From Bradyrhizobium sp. CSA207 (GTDB lineage Bacteria; Pseudomonadota; Alphaproteobacteria; Rhizobiales; Xanthobacteraceae): a stretch of 64,000 nucleotides of DNA. This document shows, piece by piece, positions 25,317 to 34,302 of this stretch. A program made the translations under genes and the position numbers. The notes under the pieces are model-generated. The model did not search any database. It was not told where the DNA came from and was given only the letters and a program-made list of their open reading frames with translations. The number at the start of each line of letters is the position of its first letter. Position 1 is the first letter of the stretch. The stretch lies in assembly GCF_029051685.1 (NCBI RefSeq), contig NZ_JAACFT010000017.1, positions 62,001-126,000 of the forward strand. Direction: 5' to 3'.

Positions 25317-26854
25317 CGGTGGACCTCTGTAGTCTGATCGATCGCAACGCGGCGTTTGCGCCAGACAAGACAGCCATCGCCTTCGAAGGGGACCGGCTGA
25401 GCTATGCCACGTTGGCCGCGCGCATAGAGCGGATCGCGACGGCATTGAAGCAGGAATTCGGCGTCGGCCGGGGCGACCGCGTGGCTATCCTGAGCCTGAA
25501 CCGGCCGGACTATCTGGTCCTGCTCTACGCATGCGCACGGCTCGGCGCGATGCTGGTGCCCCTGAACTGGCGATTGGCCGTCGCCGAGCAACTCTTCATC
25601 CTCTCGGACGCTGGCGCCAAGGTTTTGGTACTCGAGCAAGCATTTGCGGAAGTGCTTCCCGAGCTGGAGCGGACCTCGCTGGGAACAGCCGTCATCGGCT
25701 TTGACTTCACCCCGCTTCGCGGCGCAATATTTGAAAGTCTGCTGGCACGCGGTGAGGGTAGTGCACGAAACCCGCACACCGACCTCTCCTGTCCGCTCCT
25801 CATCGTCTACACGTCAGGGACGACCGGACGACCGAAGGGCGCCGTGCTGCGTCAGGACGCGCTGTTCTGGAACGGGATCATGAGCCAGCACATGCACAAC
25901 ATGACGTCCAACGACCACGTGCTGACCGTGTTGCCGTTCTTCCATGTCGGCGGCCTCAACATCCAGACCACACCGGCGCTCCAGCTTGGTGCGACCGTCA
26001 CGATCCATGCACGCTTCACGCCAGAGGCTGCGCTCGCCGCCATCGCGCAGGAGCGGCCGACACTGACGGTGATGGTCCCGGCCATCATTCAGGCCGTGAG
26101 CGACCATCCCGACTGGGCTACCACCGAGCTCTCGTCGCTGAAGGCTGTCGCGACTGGTTCGACCATCGTACCACCGCATCTGATTGATCGCTTCGTCGCA
26201 CGCGGTATTCCAGTGCTTCAGGTCTACGGTTCGACCGAAACCTGCCCCATTGCAATTTACACGCGGCTTGGCGGCGATCATTCTCGCGCGGGATCGACCG
26301 GACTTACCGGCTTGTGCTGCGAGGCCAAGGTGATCGATCAGGGCGGCACCGAAGTGCCGGCGGGCACACCAGGCGAGATCGCGGTGCGCGGCCCCAACGT
26401 GTTTTTCGAATATTGGGGCAATGCGGACGCCACGCGCGATGCGTTGCAGGACGGCTGGTATCGCACCGGCGATATCGGCCTGTGCGACGCCGACGGCTAT
26501 TTCTGGGTCCGCGACCGCAAGAAGAACATGATCATTTCCGGCGGCGAGAACATCTATCCAGCCGAGGTCGAACGCGTCTTGCTGGAACATCCTGATGTCA
26601 GCGAATGCGCCGTGATCGGCCGACCGGACCCGCGCTGGGATGAGGTCCCGGTCGCCTATGTGATCAGGCGATCCGGGTCCCGGCTTGAAGCCGACGAACT
26701 AAGAACACACCTTCAGGCGCAGCTCGCGCGTTACAAAGTTCCGCGCGATGTCGTCTTCGTCGCCGACCTGCCGCGCACGGCGCTGGGCAAAGTCCAGCAT
26801 TTCCTGCTGAAGCAGCTTGATGCGCAGTCTCGCGCGCAGGGAGAAGCATCTTGA
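25313..26854 (+). CDS. AMP-forming acyl-CoA synthetase
   Basis: 513-residue acyl-adenylate-forming ligase. The phosphate loop is YTSGTTGRPKGAVL, the A5 motif YGSTETCPIA, A7 YRTGDIGLCD, A8 RDRKKNMIISGGENIYPAEVE, and the catalytic lysine is in LPRTALGKVQHF. It differs clearly from the aminobenzoate-type ligase at 13343 and belongs to the medium/long-chain or general acyl group. The start is a TTG overlapping the previous TGA (TTGA); a GTG six bases later is an in-frame alternative. It probably reactivates an open-chain acid released by the hydrolase (inference). Confidence 0.88.
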   Translation: MTVDLCSLIDRNAAFAPDKTAIAFEGDRLSYATLAARIERIATALKQEFGVGRGDRVAILSLNRPDYLVLLYACARLGAMLVPLNWRLAVAEQLFILSDAGAKVLVLEQAFAEVLPELERTSLGTAVIGFDFTPLRGAIFESLLARGEGSARNPHTDLSCPLLIVYTSGTTGRPKGAVLRQDALFWNGIMSQHMHNMTSNDHVLTVLPFFHVGGLNIQTTPALQLGATVTIHARFTPEAALAAIAQERPTLTVMVPAIIQAVSDHPDWATTELSSLKAVATGSTIVPPHLIDRFVARGIPVLQVYGSTETCPIAIYTRLGGDHSRAGSTGLTGLCCEAKVIDQGGTEVPAGTPGEIAVRGPNVFFEYWGNADATRDALQDGWYRTGDIGLCDADGYFWVRDRKKNMIISGGENIYPAEVERVLLEHPDVSECAVIGRPDPRWDEVPVAYVIRRSGSRLEADELRTHLQAQLARYKVPRDVVFVADLPRTALGKVQHFLLKQLDAQSRAQGEAS

Positions 26855-27939
26855 AGATTGCGGTTCTGGGCGGCGGGAACGGCTCTTTTGCAGCCGCGGG
26901 CGACTTTGCACTATCGGGGCATGAGGTCCGGCTCTGGCGCCGCGACGCAGATAAAGTCGCGGCCCATCGCGCCGCCGGCTCTCGCATCCTGATGAAGGAC
27001 CACAACGGCCGCCACGACCTCGAGCTCGCACTCGTCACGACCGACTTGGCCGAAGCCGTCGGCGGCGCCGAACTGATCCTGTGTCCTGCCCCTGCTTTCG
27101 CGCAGCCCGACATTGCCCGCCTGCTTGCTCCGCACCTACGGGACGGCCAGGTCGTGTTTTTACCACCGGCAACTTTCGGCTCGATGATCTTCGCGCAAGC
27201 TGCACGGGATGCCGGCAGTCGCGCCAAGGCGAGCTTTGCGGAAACGGGTACGTTGCCGTGGCTGACCCGAAAGCACGGGCCGTTCGAGGTCGCGATCACC
27301 ATCCGCGCCAAGCGGCTGCCGGTCGGCGTGTTTCCGCTCGATCAGGCGCCGCACGCAATCGAGGTGGTCGGACGTGCGTTTCCTGGCGTGATCGAACCGT
27401 GCGGCGACGCACTTTCCGGCGCGCTGATGAATGCCGGCCCCATCATCCATCCACCACTGATCGTGATGAACGCAGGCCCTATCGAACATTTCGAAAAGTG
27501 GGATATTCACAAGGAGGGAACTCAAGCTGCGATCCGGCGGGTCACAGACACGCTCGATGCCGAGCGGATCGCAGTGCGTGAGGCGCTCGGATACGGCGCG
27601 CCGCATTTCCCGCTTGCTCATCACTATGCCAAGGAAGGCGAGATCTGGATGTATGGCCGCGGCTCGCATGACCGGCTGACAGATTCCGGCGACTGGCGCG
27701 AACGCGTCGTCCTGACTGAGCATCGCTACATGCGGGAGGATCTGCGGCTCGGGCTGTCGCTGCTGGTCTCCGTCGCCGCGAAGGCCGGCGTGGCGACGCC
27801 ACTGGCGAAAGCGTTCCTGGCGATCGGCGGCGCGATCTGCGGTGAGGATTTTGCGCAAGGCGGCCGAACACTGGAAACGCTGGGGCTTGGCAACCTCGGC
27901 AAAGCCGAACTGCAGACGCTGCTTCGCAAGGGATTTTGA
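26851..27939 (+). CDS. Octopine/nopaline (opine) dehydrogenase family protein
   Basis: 362 residues. The N-terminal Rossmann domain is MKIAVLGGGNGSFAAAGDFA, and the C-terminal helical octopine-dehydrogenase domain includes HPPLIVMNAGPIEHFEKWD. Family enzymes make or oxidise a C-N bond between an amino acid and a 2-oxo acid with NAD(P)(H). The start is TTG 26851, overlapping the stop of the preceding gene (TTGA), with GGGAGAAGC just upstream. Opine dehydrogenase-like genes are unusual inside an aromatic catabolic operon. Together with RidA they point to amine/imine chemistry in this pathway (inference). Confidence 0.85.
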   Translation: MKIAVLGGGNGSFAAAGDFALSGHEVRLWRRDADKVAAHRAAGSRILMKDHNGRHDLELALVTTDLAEAVGGAELILCPAPAFAQPDIARLLAPHLRDGQVVFLPPATFGSMIFAQAARDAGSRAKASFAETGTLPWLTRKHGPFEVAITIRAKRLPVGVFPLDQAPHAIEVVGRAFPGVIEPCGDALSGALMNAGPIIHPPLIVMNAGPIEHFEKWDIHKEGTQAAIRRVTDTLDAERIAVREALGYGAPHFPLAHHYAKEGEIWMYGRGSHDRLTDSGDWRERVVLTEHRYMREDLRLGLSLLVSVAAKAGVATPLAKAFLAIGGAICGEDFAQGGRTLETLGLGNLGKAELQTLLRKGF

Positions 27940-27942
27940 CCG

Positions 27943-28932
27943 ATGACGCCTCGCGCCAATATCGCCTGTCTCGGCGCTGGCCGCATGGGGCGCGGCATCG
28001 CCGTCGCGTTCGCCTATGCGGGACACAGCGTCACCATGATCGACGTCAAGGCCCGTTCCGCAGAAGACTTCGCCAGGCTGGAAGCGGACGCACTCGGCGA
28101 AGTCGGGAAGACATTTGCCAGCCTGTCGAGCCTCGGGCTGCTGACCGAAGCAGACGTCGCTCCGCTCGTCGCGCGGGTCGCGGTGGTACCGACCAGCCGC
28201 AGCGAGCCGGCACTATCCGATGCCCAAATGGTCTTTGAGGGCGTTCCTGAGATCGTCGAGCTTAAGCGCGAGGTGCTGGGCTCTGCCTCGAGGCAGGTTC
28301 GTCCCGACACGATCATCGCATCGACGACGTCCACCATCCTCGTCGATGATCTGTCCAGCGCGGTCGAAAGCCCTCGCCGCTTCCTCAATGTGCACTGGCT
28401 GAATCCGGCCTATCTGATCCCGCTGGTGGAAGTTTCGCCCGGCAAAGCAACCGATCCCGCCATCATCGATGAGGTCAAGGTGTTGCTGGAGGGTATCGGC
28501 AAGGTCCCGGTGGTCTGCGCGGCGACGCCCGGCTTCATCGTGCCACGCATCCAGGCGCTTGCGATGAATGAAGCCGCGCGCATGGTCGAGGAAGGTGTCG
28601 CCAGCGCAGAGGAGATCGACAAGGCGATCCGCTACGGCTTTGGCTTCCGCTACGCCGTGCTCGGACTGCTGGAATTCATCGACTGGGGCGGAGGCGACAT
28701 TCTCTACTACGCCAGCCGCTATCTCGAAGGCGCCCTGGGCAGCGATCGTTATCGCGCGCCGGAGGTGATTTCGCGGAACATGCAGGAAGGCAAGATCGGC
28801 CTGCGAACGGGAGCGGGTTTCCTCGATTATTCCGGCCTTGACGTCGACGCCTACCGCCTGGAACGGCTCAAAGCCATGGTCGAACTGCTCAGGCACTTCG
28901 GGCTTGCCCGCCCGCCAATACTTGATCGTTAG
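27943..28932 (+). CDS. 3-hydroxyacyl-CoA dehydrogenase family protein
   Basis: 329-residue NAD-dependent dehydrogenase. The dinucleotide motif is CLGAGRMGRGIAVAFAYAG. The catalytic histidine lies in NVHWLNPAYLIPLVEVSPG, corresponding to the HFFNP motif of the family. The C-terminal helical domain carries TPGFIVPRIQALAMNEAARM. It oxidises a 3-hydroxyacyl-CoA in the beta-oxidation-like part of the pathway. It is the last gene of the operon, 3 nt after the opine-type gene. Its TAG overlaps the TAA of the convergent NicX-like gene by 3 bases, so there is no room for an intergenic terminator. Confidence 0.9.
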   Translation: MTPRANIACLGAGRMGRGIAVAFAYAGHSVTMIDVKARSAEDFARLEADALGEVGKTFASLSSLGLLTEADVAPLVARVAVVPTSRSEPALSDAQMVFEGVPEIVELKREVLGSASRQVRPDTIIASTTSTILVDDLSSAVESPRRFLNVHWLNPAYLIPLVEVSPGKATDPAIIDEVKVLLEGIGKVPVVCAATPGFIVPRIQALAMNEAARMVEEGVASAEEIDKAIRYGFGFRYAVLGLLEFIDWGGGDILYYASRYLEGALGSDRYRAPEVISRNMQEGKIGLRTGAGFLDYSGLDVDAYRLERLKAMVELLRHFGLARPPILDR

Positions 28933-29975
28933 CCGAAGACGTCCTGGAGCACGCCTTCCCGCACCACCGCGACACCATCGAGCTCGATGGTCGTTCCCAT
29001 CATTGGCAGGTCGAAATGACCCGCCGTGTAGCGGCCGGCGAATTCGTTGGCGCCAGTCGAGAACAGGAAGTTGCCGGAGACTGCGCGAATCTCCGTACCG
29101 TTGGTGTCGCGCTGGTCGTACATCGACAGCGCCTCGTAGCGCGCGCCGGGGTTCATGCCGAACCCGACATGCGACACGGCATAGGCCTCGCGATCGCCCC
29201 AGGCGGCCAGATACGCGCGCATCATCGCGGCATCCGTGCCCTCGCCTTCCAGCTCGACGACATAATCATCCTTCAGCGTCATCTTCACTGGCGACGTCAG
29301 GTAACGCTTGAAAGTGAGATTGATATCGCCTGGCGCCATAACCAGCGCACCGTTGATCGTCCCGCTTTTGGGAAAGCTGACCACGATTCCACCCGGCCAA
29401 TGCGCCAGCGTGCCCGGCTTATCCGTCCAGCCCCACACCCCGACCGTGGAAGCTCCCACCATATCAACATCGAGCGCAGTGCCAGCCCTTGAGGTAACCC
29501 GCATCCGCTTGGTCCCGCGCAGCATCTTGGCCGCCGCCCTAACGCGCTTTTCCAGCGCGGGATCCGGCACCATCCGCTCCAGCGCCTCGGGATGTTCGTT
29601 GGAAATCACCAGGATGCGCGCACCGGCCTTCAGGATCTCGGGCGTCTCGACCGCGTGCATCAAGCCTTCGATGGTGCAGTCCACCACGAACCCGGCCTGC
29701 TGAAGTGCGCTGACCACCGGAGTCAGCCGCTGAATCGCCTCGCTCGCCCCTGTCGAACGAACCGGGACCACGTGCCGGTTGCGCGGGGTCGGCAGCACCA
29801 GATGGAACGGCCGCGCCCCCATGCGCAGCAGAGCAAGCTCGGCCAGATGCACGTTCAGTGCGCGCGATTGCGTTTCCGACAGGATCGCCGCGGTATCGCC
29901 GGCCTTGACCGCGCATCGTTCAAAAATCTCGCAAAATGCGTCGATCCATTTTGCTTCGATGCGATCAGCCAGCAT
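28929..29975 (-). CDS. NicX-like (2,5-dihydroxypyridine 5,6-dioxygenase / M29-fold) protein
   Basis: 348-residue member of the M29-aminopeptidase-like family that includes the Fe(II) ring-cleaving dioxygenase NicX. NicX iron ligands are two histidines and an aspartate near residues 265, 318 and 320. Here H269 (SHVGFGMNPG) and H320-F-D322 (GHFDLPM) occupy the same spacing, which supports a metal dioxygenase rather than a peptidase. NicX opens 2,5-dihydroxypyridine to N-formylmaleamate. It is the last gene of a six-gene minus-strand operon with an importer and an IlvD-like dehydratase. No NicD or maleate isomerase gene is evident nearby, so a related substrate is as likely as 2,5-dihydroxypyridine. 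Confidence 0.75.
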   Translation of the reverse strand: MLADRIEAKWIDAFCEIFERCAVKAGDTAAILSETQSRALNVHLAELALLRMGARPFHLVLPTPRNRHVVPVRSTGASEAIQRLTPVVSALQQAGFVVDCTIEGLMHAVETPEILKAGARILVISNEHPEALERMVPDPALEKRVRAAAKMLRGTKRMRVTSRAGTALDVDMVGASTVGVWGWTDKPGTLAHWPGGIVVSFPKSGTINGALVMAPGDINLTFKRYLTSPVKMTLKDDYVVELEGEGTDAAMMRAYLAAWGDREAYAVSHVGFGMNPGARYEALSMYDQRDTNGTEIRAVSGNFLFSTGANEFAGRYTAGHFDLPMMGTTIELDGVAVVREGVLQDVFG

Positions 29976-30013
29976 GTCTCACTCCCGGTATCGTGGTTTC
30001 TTGTTCGGTCAGA

Positions 30014-30781
30014 TCACGCTTCGGGAAAGCCCCGCAAGAGGTACGATCGCAAGGCCCCCAACAGGCCGTTCAGGATCAAACCAAGCAGCGAGATCGTAAT
30101 CAACGGTACGAACATGTCGACCGCCTGAAACGTTCGGGCCGCCGTCACGAGGGCATGGCCCAGCCCGTCCGTCGACGTGATCATCTCGGCCAGAAACACC
30201 ACGATGCAGGAAATGACAAGGCCGATGCGGCAGCCCGTCAGAATCGACGGCATCGCTGCGGGCAGCACCACCTTGAAGAGGATCTCGTAGCGCGGTGTCC
30301 CCGCCGCCATGGCCGACCAGATCAGCTTCTGCTCGACGGTCGACGCGCCATAGTAGGTAGACAGCAAAATCGGAAAGAGCGCGTCCGCGGCCACCAAGGT
30401 GACCTTCGATCCATGGCCGAAACCGAGCAGCAGCAGAAGCGCCGGATAGAGCGCGACCTTCGGCAAAGGCGCCAGCACGCGCACGATCGGGCGGACTATG
30501 GCATTGATCGCAGGACTGGCGGCGGCGGCGATGCCGACACCCACGCCAAGCACGACCGCAATCGCGAAGCCGGCAAACAGCCGGATCAAAGTCGCCGCGA
30601 TCTCCTGTTGAAACGTCCACGTCACGAGTTGCTGGAGCAGTCGCCCGAAGACCGCTCCTGGCGGCGGCAGCAAGGCTGCGGGCGCAAGGCCGGATGACAC
30701 GAGGCCCTGCCATACCGCGATCACCAACACGATTGGCACGAGCCCAAGAGCGACATTTGTCGGGAGGAGTCGTGAGGTCAT
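30014..30781 (-). CDS. ABC transporter permease (TauC/SsuC/NrtB type)
   Basis: 255-residue inner-membrane permease with about six transmembrane segments and the BPD signature region (ASTVEQKLIWSAMAAGTPRYE). The start at ATG 30781 overlaps the upstream permease stop (ATGA); the frame is open further but that would overlap the neighbour. It is one of two consecutive, clearly diverged permeases, suggesting a heteromeric channel. It probably imports the organic acid degraded by this operon. Confidence 0.9.
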   Translation of the reverse strand: MTSRLLPTNVALGLVPIVLVIAVWQGLVSSGLAPAALLPPPGAVFGRLLQQLVTWTFQQEIAATLIRLFAGFAIAVVLGVGVGIAAAASPAINAIVRPIVRVLAPLPKVALYPALLLLLGFGHGSKVTLVAADALFPILLSTYYGASTVEQKLIWSAMAAGTPRYEILFKVVLPAAMPSILTGCRIGLVISCIVVFLAEMITSTDGLGHALVTAARTFQAVDMFVPLITISLLGLILNGLLGALRSYLLRGFPEA

Positions 30782-31563
30782 GAGAAGCTCAGCGGCAGGT
30801 CGAATTGAGGCTCGGACCAACGCACAAGCCTTGCGCGGATCCGCTCGAAGGCCGCATCAAGGCAAATTCCCATCGCCCCAACGATGACGATCATCGCAAA
30901 GACCGTGTCGTACTGGCCCATATCGAGCGCATTGAACAGGATATTCCCGGCGCCGGACTGGCGGGCGATCATCTCGCTGGTGATCATTGTGATCAGCGCC
31001 AGTACCAGCCCGGTGCGGCACCCGGTCAGAATCTCCGGCAGCGCTGCCGGCAGCACGATCCGGACCAAACGCTGCAGGGGTGAGAGCCCCATCGCCGCGC
31101 CGGACCACAGCATCTTCTCTTCGACAGCCTTGGCCCCTTCAAAACTGTGATAAATCACCGGCAGGCTGACACCGAGGAAGATCACCAGCGTCTTCGTGAT
31201 GTCGCCGACACCGAGCCACAGCATGATGATCGGCATCAGGGCGGCCTTGGGCACTGGATAAATGATCATCAGCAGCGGATTGAAGAACGCCGCGACGGCG
31301 CGGCTGCGGCCCATCAATAGTCCCAGCGGGATCGAGAAGAGCACCGCGACACCAAACCCGATCGCCATACGGCGAAGCGACGCCAGAATGTTGATCAGCG
31401 CCTCCTTGTCGCCGAGGATGTCCGGGATCGCACGGATCGCCTCGATCGCGGTCGGAAAGCTGTCGTTCTTCAGCGCGAGCGACGCGATTTGCCATATCGC
31501 CAGCAGCCCGATGCAGGCGAACACCGGGGCGGTACGTCTGGCCAGGGCAGCCGGCGACATCAT
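30778..31563 (-). CDS. ABC transporter permease (TauC/SsuC/NrtB type)
   Basis: 261 residues, with hydrophobic segments from the N-terminus (VFACIGLLAIWQIASLAL) and the cytoplasmic coupling loop GAKAVEEKMLWSGAAMGLS. Two ATGs occur in a row. The first, at 31563, overlaps the TGA of the ATPase gene. It is the partner of the permease encoded immediately downstream. Both have the EAA-type loop, so either could contact the ATPase. Confidence 0.9.
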   Translation of the reverse strand: MMSPAALARRTAPVFACIGLLAIWQIASLALKNDSFPTAIEAIRAIPDILGDKEALINILASLRRMAIGFGVAVLFSIPLGLLMGRSRAVAAFFNPLLMIIYPVPKAALMPIIMLWLGVGDITKTLVIFLGVSLPVIYHSFEGAKAVEEKMLWSGAAMGLSPLQRLVRIVLPAALPEILTGCRTGLVLALITMITSEMIARQSGAGNILFNALDMGQYDTVFAMIVIVGAMGICLDAAFERIRARLVRWSEPQFDLPLSFS

Positions 31564-32405
31564 GACGGTGATCCGGCTTCGTCGCTTTCATCGAACATGC
31601 GCTCGATGTCGACGACGTATTTTTGGTAACGGGCGTCAAGCAATAGCTCGCTGCGACGACGCGGCCGCGGCAGATCGATGTCGATGACCTGCCGGATACG
31701 GCCGGGAGACTTCGACATCATCACGACCTTGTCCGACAGGAAGACGGCTTCATCGACTGAGTGAGTGACGAACAACACTGTCTTGCGGTCACGCTCCCAG
31801 ATGTTCAGGAGATCATTCTGCAAGCGCGTCCGGGTGTGCGCGTCGAGCGCACCGAACGGCTCGTCCATCAATAGAACTTCGGGGTGGTAGGCCAGCGTCC
31901 GGGCCAGGGCTACGCGCTGCTTCATGCCGCCCGACAGTTCCTTGGGATAGAAATTCTCGTAGCCTTTGAGCCCGACCATTTCGATCAAAGCCCGGCTCTG
32001 TGCTTCGGCCTCAGCGGCACGCACGCCTTGCTGGCGCGGGCCATACATCACATTGCCAAGCACGGTCTTCCAGGGAAACAGCGCGAACTCCTGAAACACC
32101 GGTCCGCGATCCGGGCCGGGCCCGGTGATCGCCTTTTCCTTCATCTTTGCTGCGCCGCTGGTCGGGCTCACGAAGCCTCCGACGATGTAGAGCAGCGTTG
32201 ACTTGCCGCAGCCGGACGGACCGAGAATGGAAACGAAAGCTCTCTCTTCGATCGTCAAGGAGATGTCCGATAAAGCCAGATGATCCTTGCGCGACGAGGT
32301 CTGAAATACCTGCGAAACCTGGTCGATCTCGATGATTGCAGAAGCCGGCTTTTGTGGCGTCACCGGTTTCACCCATTCGCTCGATCTCGAAGGCACTACC
32401 TTCAT
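31560..32405 (-). CDS. ABC transporter ATPase (TauB/SsuB/NrtD type)
   Basis: 281 residues. Walker A is GPSGCGKST, the Q-loop is in VFQEFALFPW, the signature KELSGGMKQRVALARTL, Walker B VLLMDEPFGALD, and the switch histidine VTHSVDEA. The N-terminal 25 residues are an extension rich in Pro and Ser. It energises uptake by the two permeases that follow with overlapping stops and starts. A 125-nt gap separates it from the dehydratase gene upstream, with nothing obvious in it. Confidence 0.92.
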   Translation of the reverse strand: MKVVPSRSSEWVKPVTPQKPASAIIEIDQVSQVFQTSSRKDHLALSDISLTIEERAFVSILGPSGCGKSTLLYIVGGFVSPTSGAAKMKEKAITGPGPDRGPVFQEFALFPWKTVLGNVMYGPRQQGVRAAEAEAQSRALIEMVGLKGYENFYPKELSGGMKQRVALARTLAYHPEVLLMDEPFGALDAHTRTRLQNDLLNIWERDRKTVLFVTHSVDEAVFLSDKVVMMSKSPGRIRQVIDIDLPRPRRRSELLLDARYQKYVVDIERMFDESDEAGSPS

Positions 32406-32530
32406 CCCGTCTCTCGCCTCACTGGCGCGCGAACGTTGCGCAACCGATCTGCTGAATGTCCTCCATCAGCGGCACGAGCTTAGCAAGAAACTTGCCAAAT
32501 AGGCGGCCATTTTCGCACAGGTGCGGCGCG

Positions 32531-34225
32531 TCATTCGAACCAGGGCCATTCTGCCGGGCCGTCATGCGTCACCGCTCCACCGGGTGCCTGGCCAACCAGT
32601 CGCGCATATTTCGCGAGCGCACCTGCGCGATGACGTGGCGGCCGTGGCTTCCAATCATGCCGTCGCGCCGCAAGTTCCGGCTCGCCGATCAGCAAATCCA
32701 TACGGCGGCCGGCCGCGTCAATCCGGATCCTGTCCCCGTCGCGAACAAGTGCCAACGGGCCCCCGACAAAGGCTTCCGGGGACACATAGCCGATGCACAT
32801 GCCGCGGGTCGCGCCGGAGAAGCGTCCATCGGTGATCAAGGCCACCTTCTCGCCCATACCCTGTCCGTAGATCAACGCAGTGACGCCGAGCATCTCGCGC
32901 ATGCCGGGACCTCCGACCGGCCCTTCGTTGCGGATCACCAGAACCTCGCCTGCCGTGTAGCTGCGGTCGCGTACCGCTACGACGCAAGCTTCCTCGTCCT
33001 CGAACACGCGCGCCACGCCTTCGAAGAACTGGCTCTTCAGACCTGCAACCTTGATCACCGCGCCGTCGGGACAGAGATTCCCCTTAAGCACCGCCACGCC
33101 ACCATCGGGCATGATCGGGGCGCGGGCCGTGTAGACGACCTCTCCATCGGGTGCGTTGGCCGCGCCATATTCTTCCGCAAGTGTGCGGCCCGTGATGGTC
33201 AGGCAGCTGCCATCGATGTGTCCGCTCTCGATCAACTCTCGGATCACAACGGCGGCGCCGCCGATGTCGTAGACATCCTTCGCCGTGTACTTGCCGCCGG
33301 GACGCAGGTTTCCGATCAATGGCGTCCTGGCAAAGACCTCCCCGACGTCATCGATCGTGAACGGGATGCCGGCCTCGTTCGCAATCGCCGGCAGATGCAG
33401 CGCGGCATTGGTCGAACCGCCCGTCGCGGCGACGATTGCCGCGCCGTTCTCCAGCGCTTTGCGCGTCACGATGTCGCGTGGCAGCGGCCCGCCACGTTCC
33501 AGCATCTCCATCACCAGCCGTCCGGCGCCCCGGGATATCTGTGCGCGCTCGGTATAGACACCGGGTACCATCGAGACGTTGGGAATGGTGAGACCCATCG
33601 CTTCCGACACCATTCCCATGGTATTCGCGGTGAACTGGCCGGCACAGGCTCCGATCGTCGGAAGACACGCACGCTCGATCCGTTCGAGCGTGGCCCCATC
33701 GATCTCTCCCGTCATGAAGCTGCCGACGGCTTCATAGGAGTCGAGCACGGTCAGAGTTCGTCCATCCAGGCGGCCAGGCAGCGCACTGCCGCCGTAGATG
33801 AAGATGGACGGCACGTTGCAGCGGACCATCCCCATCATCACGCCGGGAAGCGTCTTGTCACACCCGCCATAGCCGATCAGCGCGTCATAGGCGAGACCAT
33901 GAACGACGGCCTCGATCGAGTCGGCAATCAGTTCGCGCGAAAACAGGGAAAACTTCATTCCCTCGTGATTCATGCTGATGCCGTCGGACACCGAAACCGT
34001 CGAAAACTCCCGCGGCGTGCCGCCGGCCTCCTCGATCCCCGCCTTGGCCGCTTCCACCTGGAAGTCGTGCGTCATGTTGCAGGGCGTCTGCTCGCCCTTC
34101 ATGCTGACGACGCCGACCATCGGCCTGGCAATTGCCGCGTCGTCCAGGCCCATCGCGCGCATGAACGCGCGATGCGGAGCCCGGTCAAGTCCGTCAGTCG
34201 TTATCCGTGATCGCAACTTCTTCAT
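32531..34225 (-). CDS. IlvD/Edd-family dehydratase (dihydroxy-acid dehydratase-like)
   Basis: 564-residue iron-sulfur dehydratase. All three cluster cysteines are present: C49 (EQTPCN), C122 (GYGGCDK) and C194 (IGACAGQ). The family removes water from 2,3-dihydroxy acids, or from sugar acids. Its place inside a transporter/dioxygenase operon, far from other branched-chain amino-acid genes, suggests a catabolic paralogue acting on a hydroxylated acid rather than housekeeping IlvD. The start is ATG 34225 (MKKLRSR) with GAAGATG-type pairing upstream; the frame extends 11 codons further to a GTG/ATG with a weaker site. Confidence 0.9.
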   Translation of the reverse strand: MKKLRSRITTDGLDRAPHRAFMRAMGLDDAAIARPMVGVVSMKGEQTPCNMTHDFQVEAAKAGIEEAGGTPREFSTVSVSDGISMNHEGMKFSLFSRELIADSIEAVVHGLAYDALIGYGGCDKTLPGVMMGMVRCNVPSIFIYGGSALPGRLDGRTLTVLDSYEAVGSFMTGEIDGATLERIERACLPTIGACAGQFTANTMGMVSEAMGLTIPNVSMVPGVYTERAQISRGAGRLVMEMLERGGPLPRDIVTRKALENGAAIVAATGGSTNAALHLPAIANEAGIPFTIDDVGEVFARTPLIGNLRPGGKYTAKDVYDIGGAAVVIRELIESGHIDGSCLTITGRTLAEEYGAANAPDGEVVYTARAPIMPDGGVAVLKGNLCPDGAVIKVAGLKSQFFEGVARVFEDEEACVVAVRDRSYTAGEVLVIRNEGPVGGPGMREMLGVTALIYGQGMGEKVALITDGRFSGATRGMCIGYVSPEAFVGGPLALVRDGDRIRIDAAGRRMDLLIGEPELAARRHDWKPRPPRHRAGALAKYARLVGQAPGGAVTHDGPAEWPWFE

Positions 34226-34302
34226 ATTTGCATCATCTTCACGCAATGTCCCGCCCATGGCGGGGCATTACGACCGGGTTGATCCAACCAACGGCCGATC
34301 GC

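Noticed and set aside
28929..29975. Leucyl aminopeptidase (M29)
   Set aside because: The two histidines and aspartate match the spacing of the NicX iron ligands, and the catabolic/transport context favours a dioxygenase-type enzyme. A peptidase is not fully excluded.
32456..34210. 584-codon plus-strand open frame
   Set aside because: Antisense to the IlvD-family gene, whose three cluster cysteines and full length are conserved.
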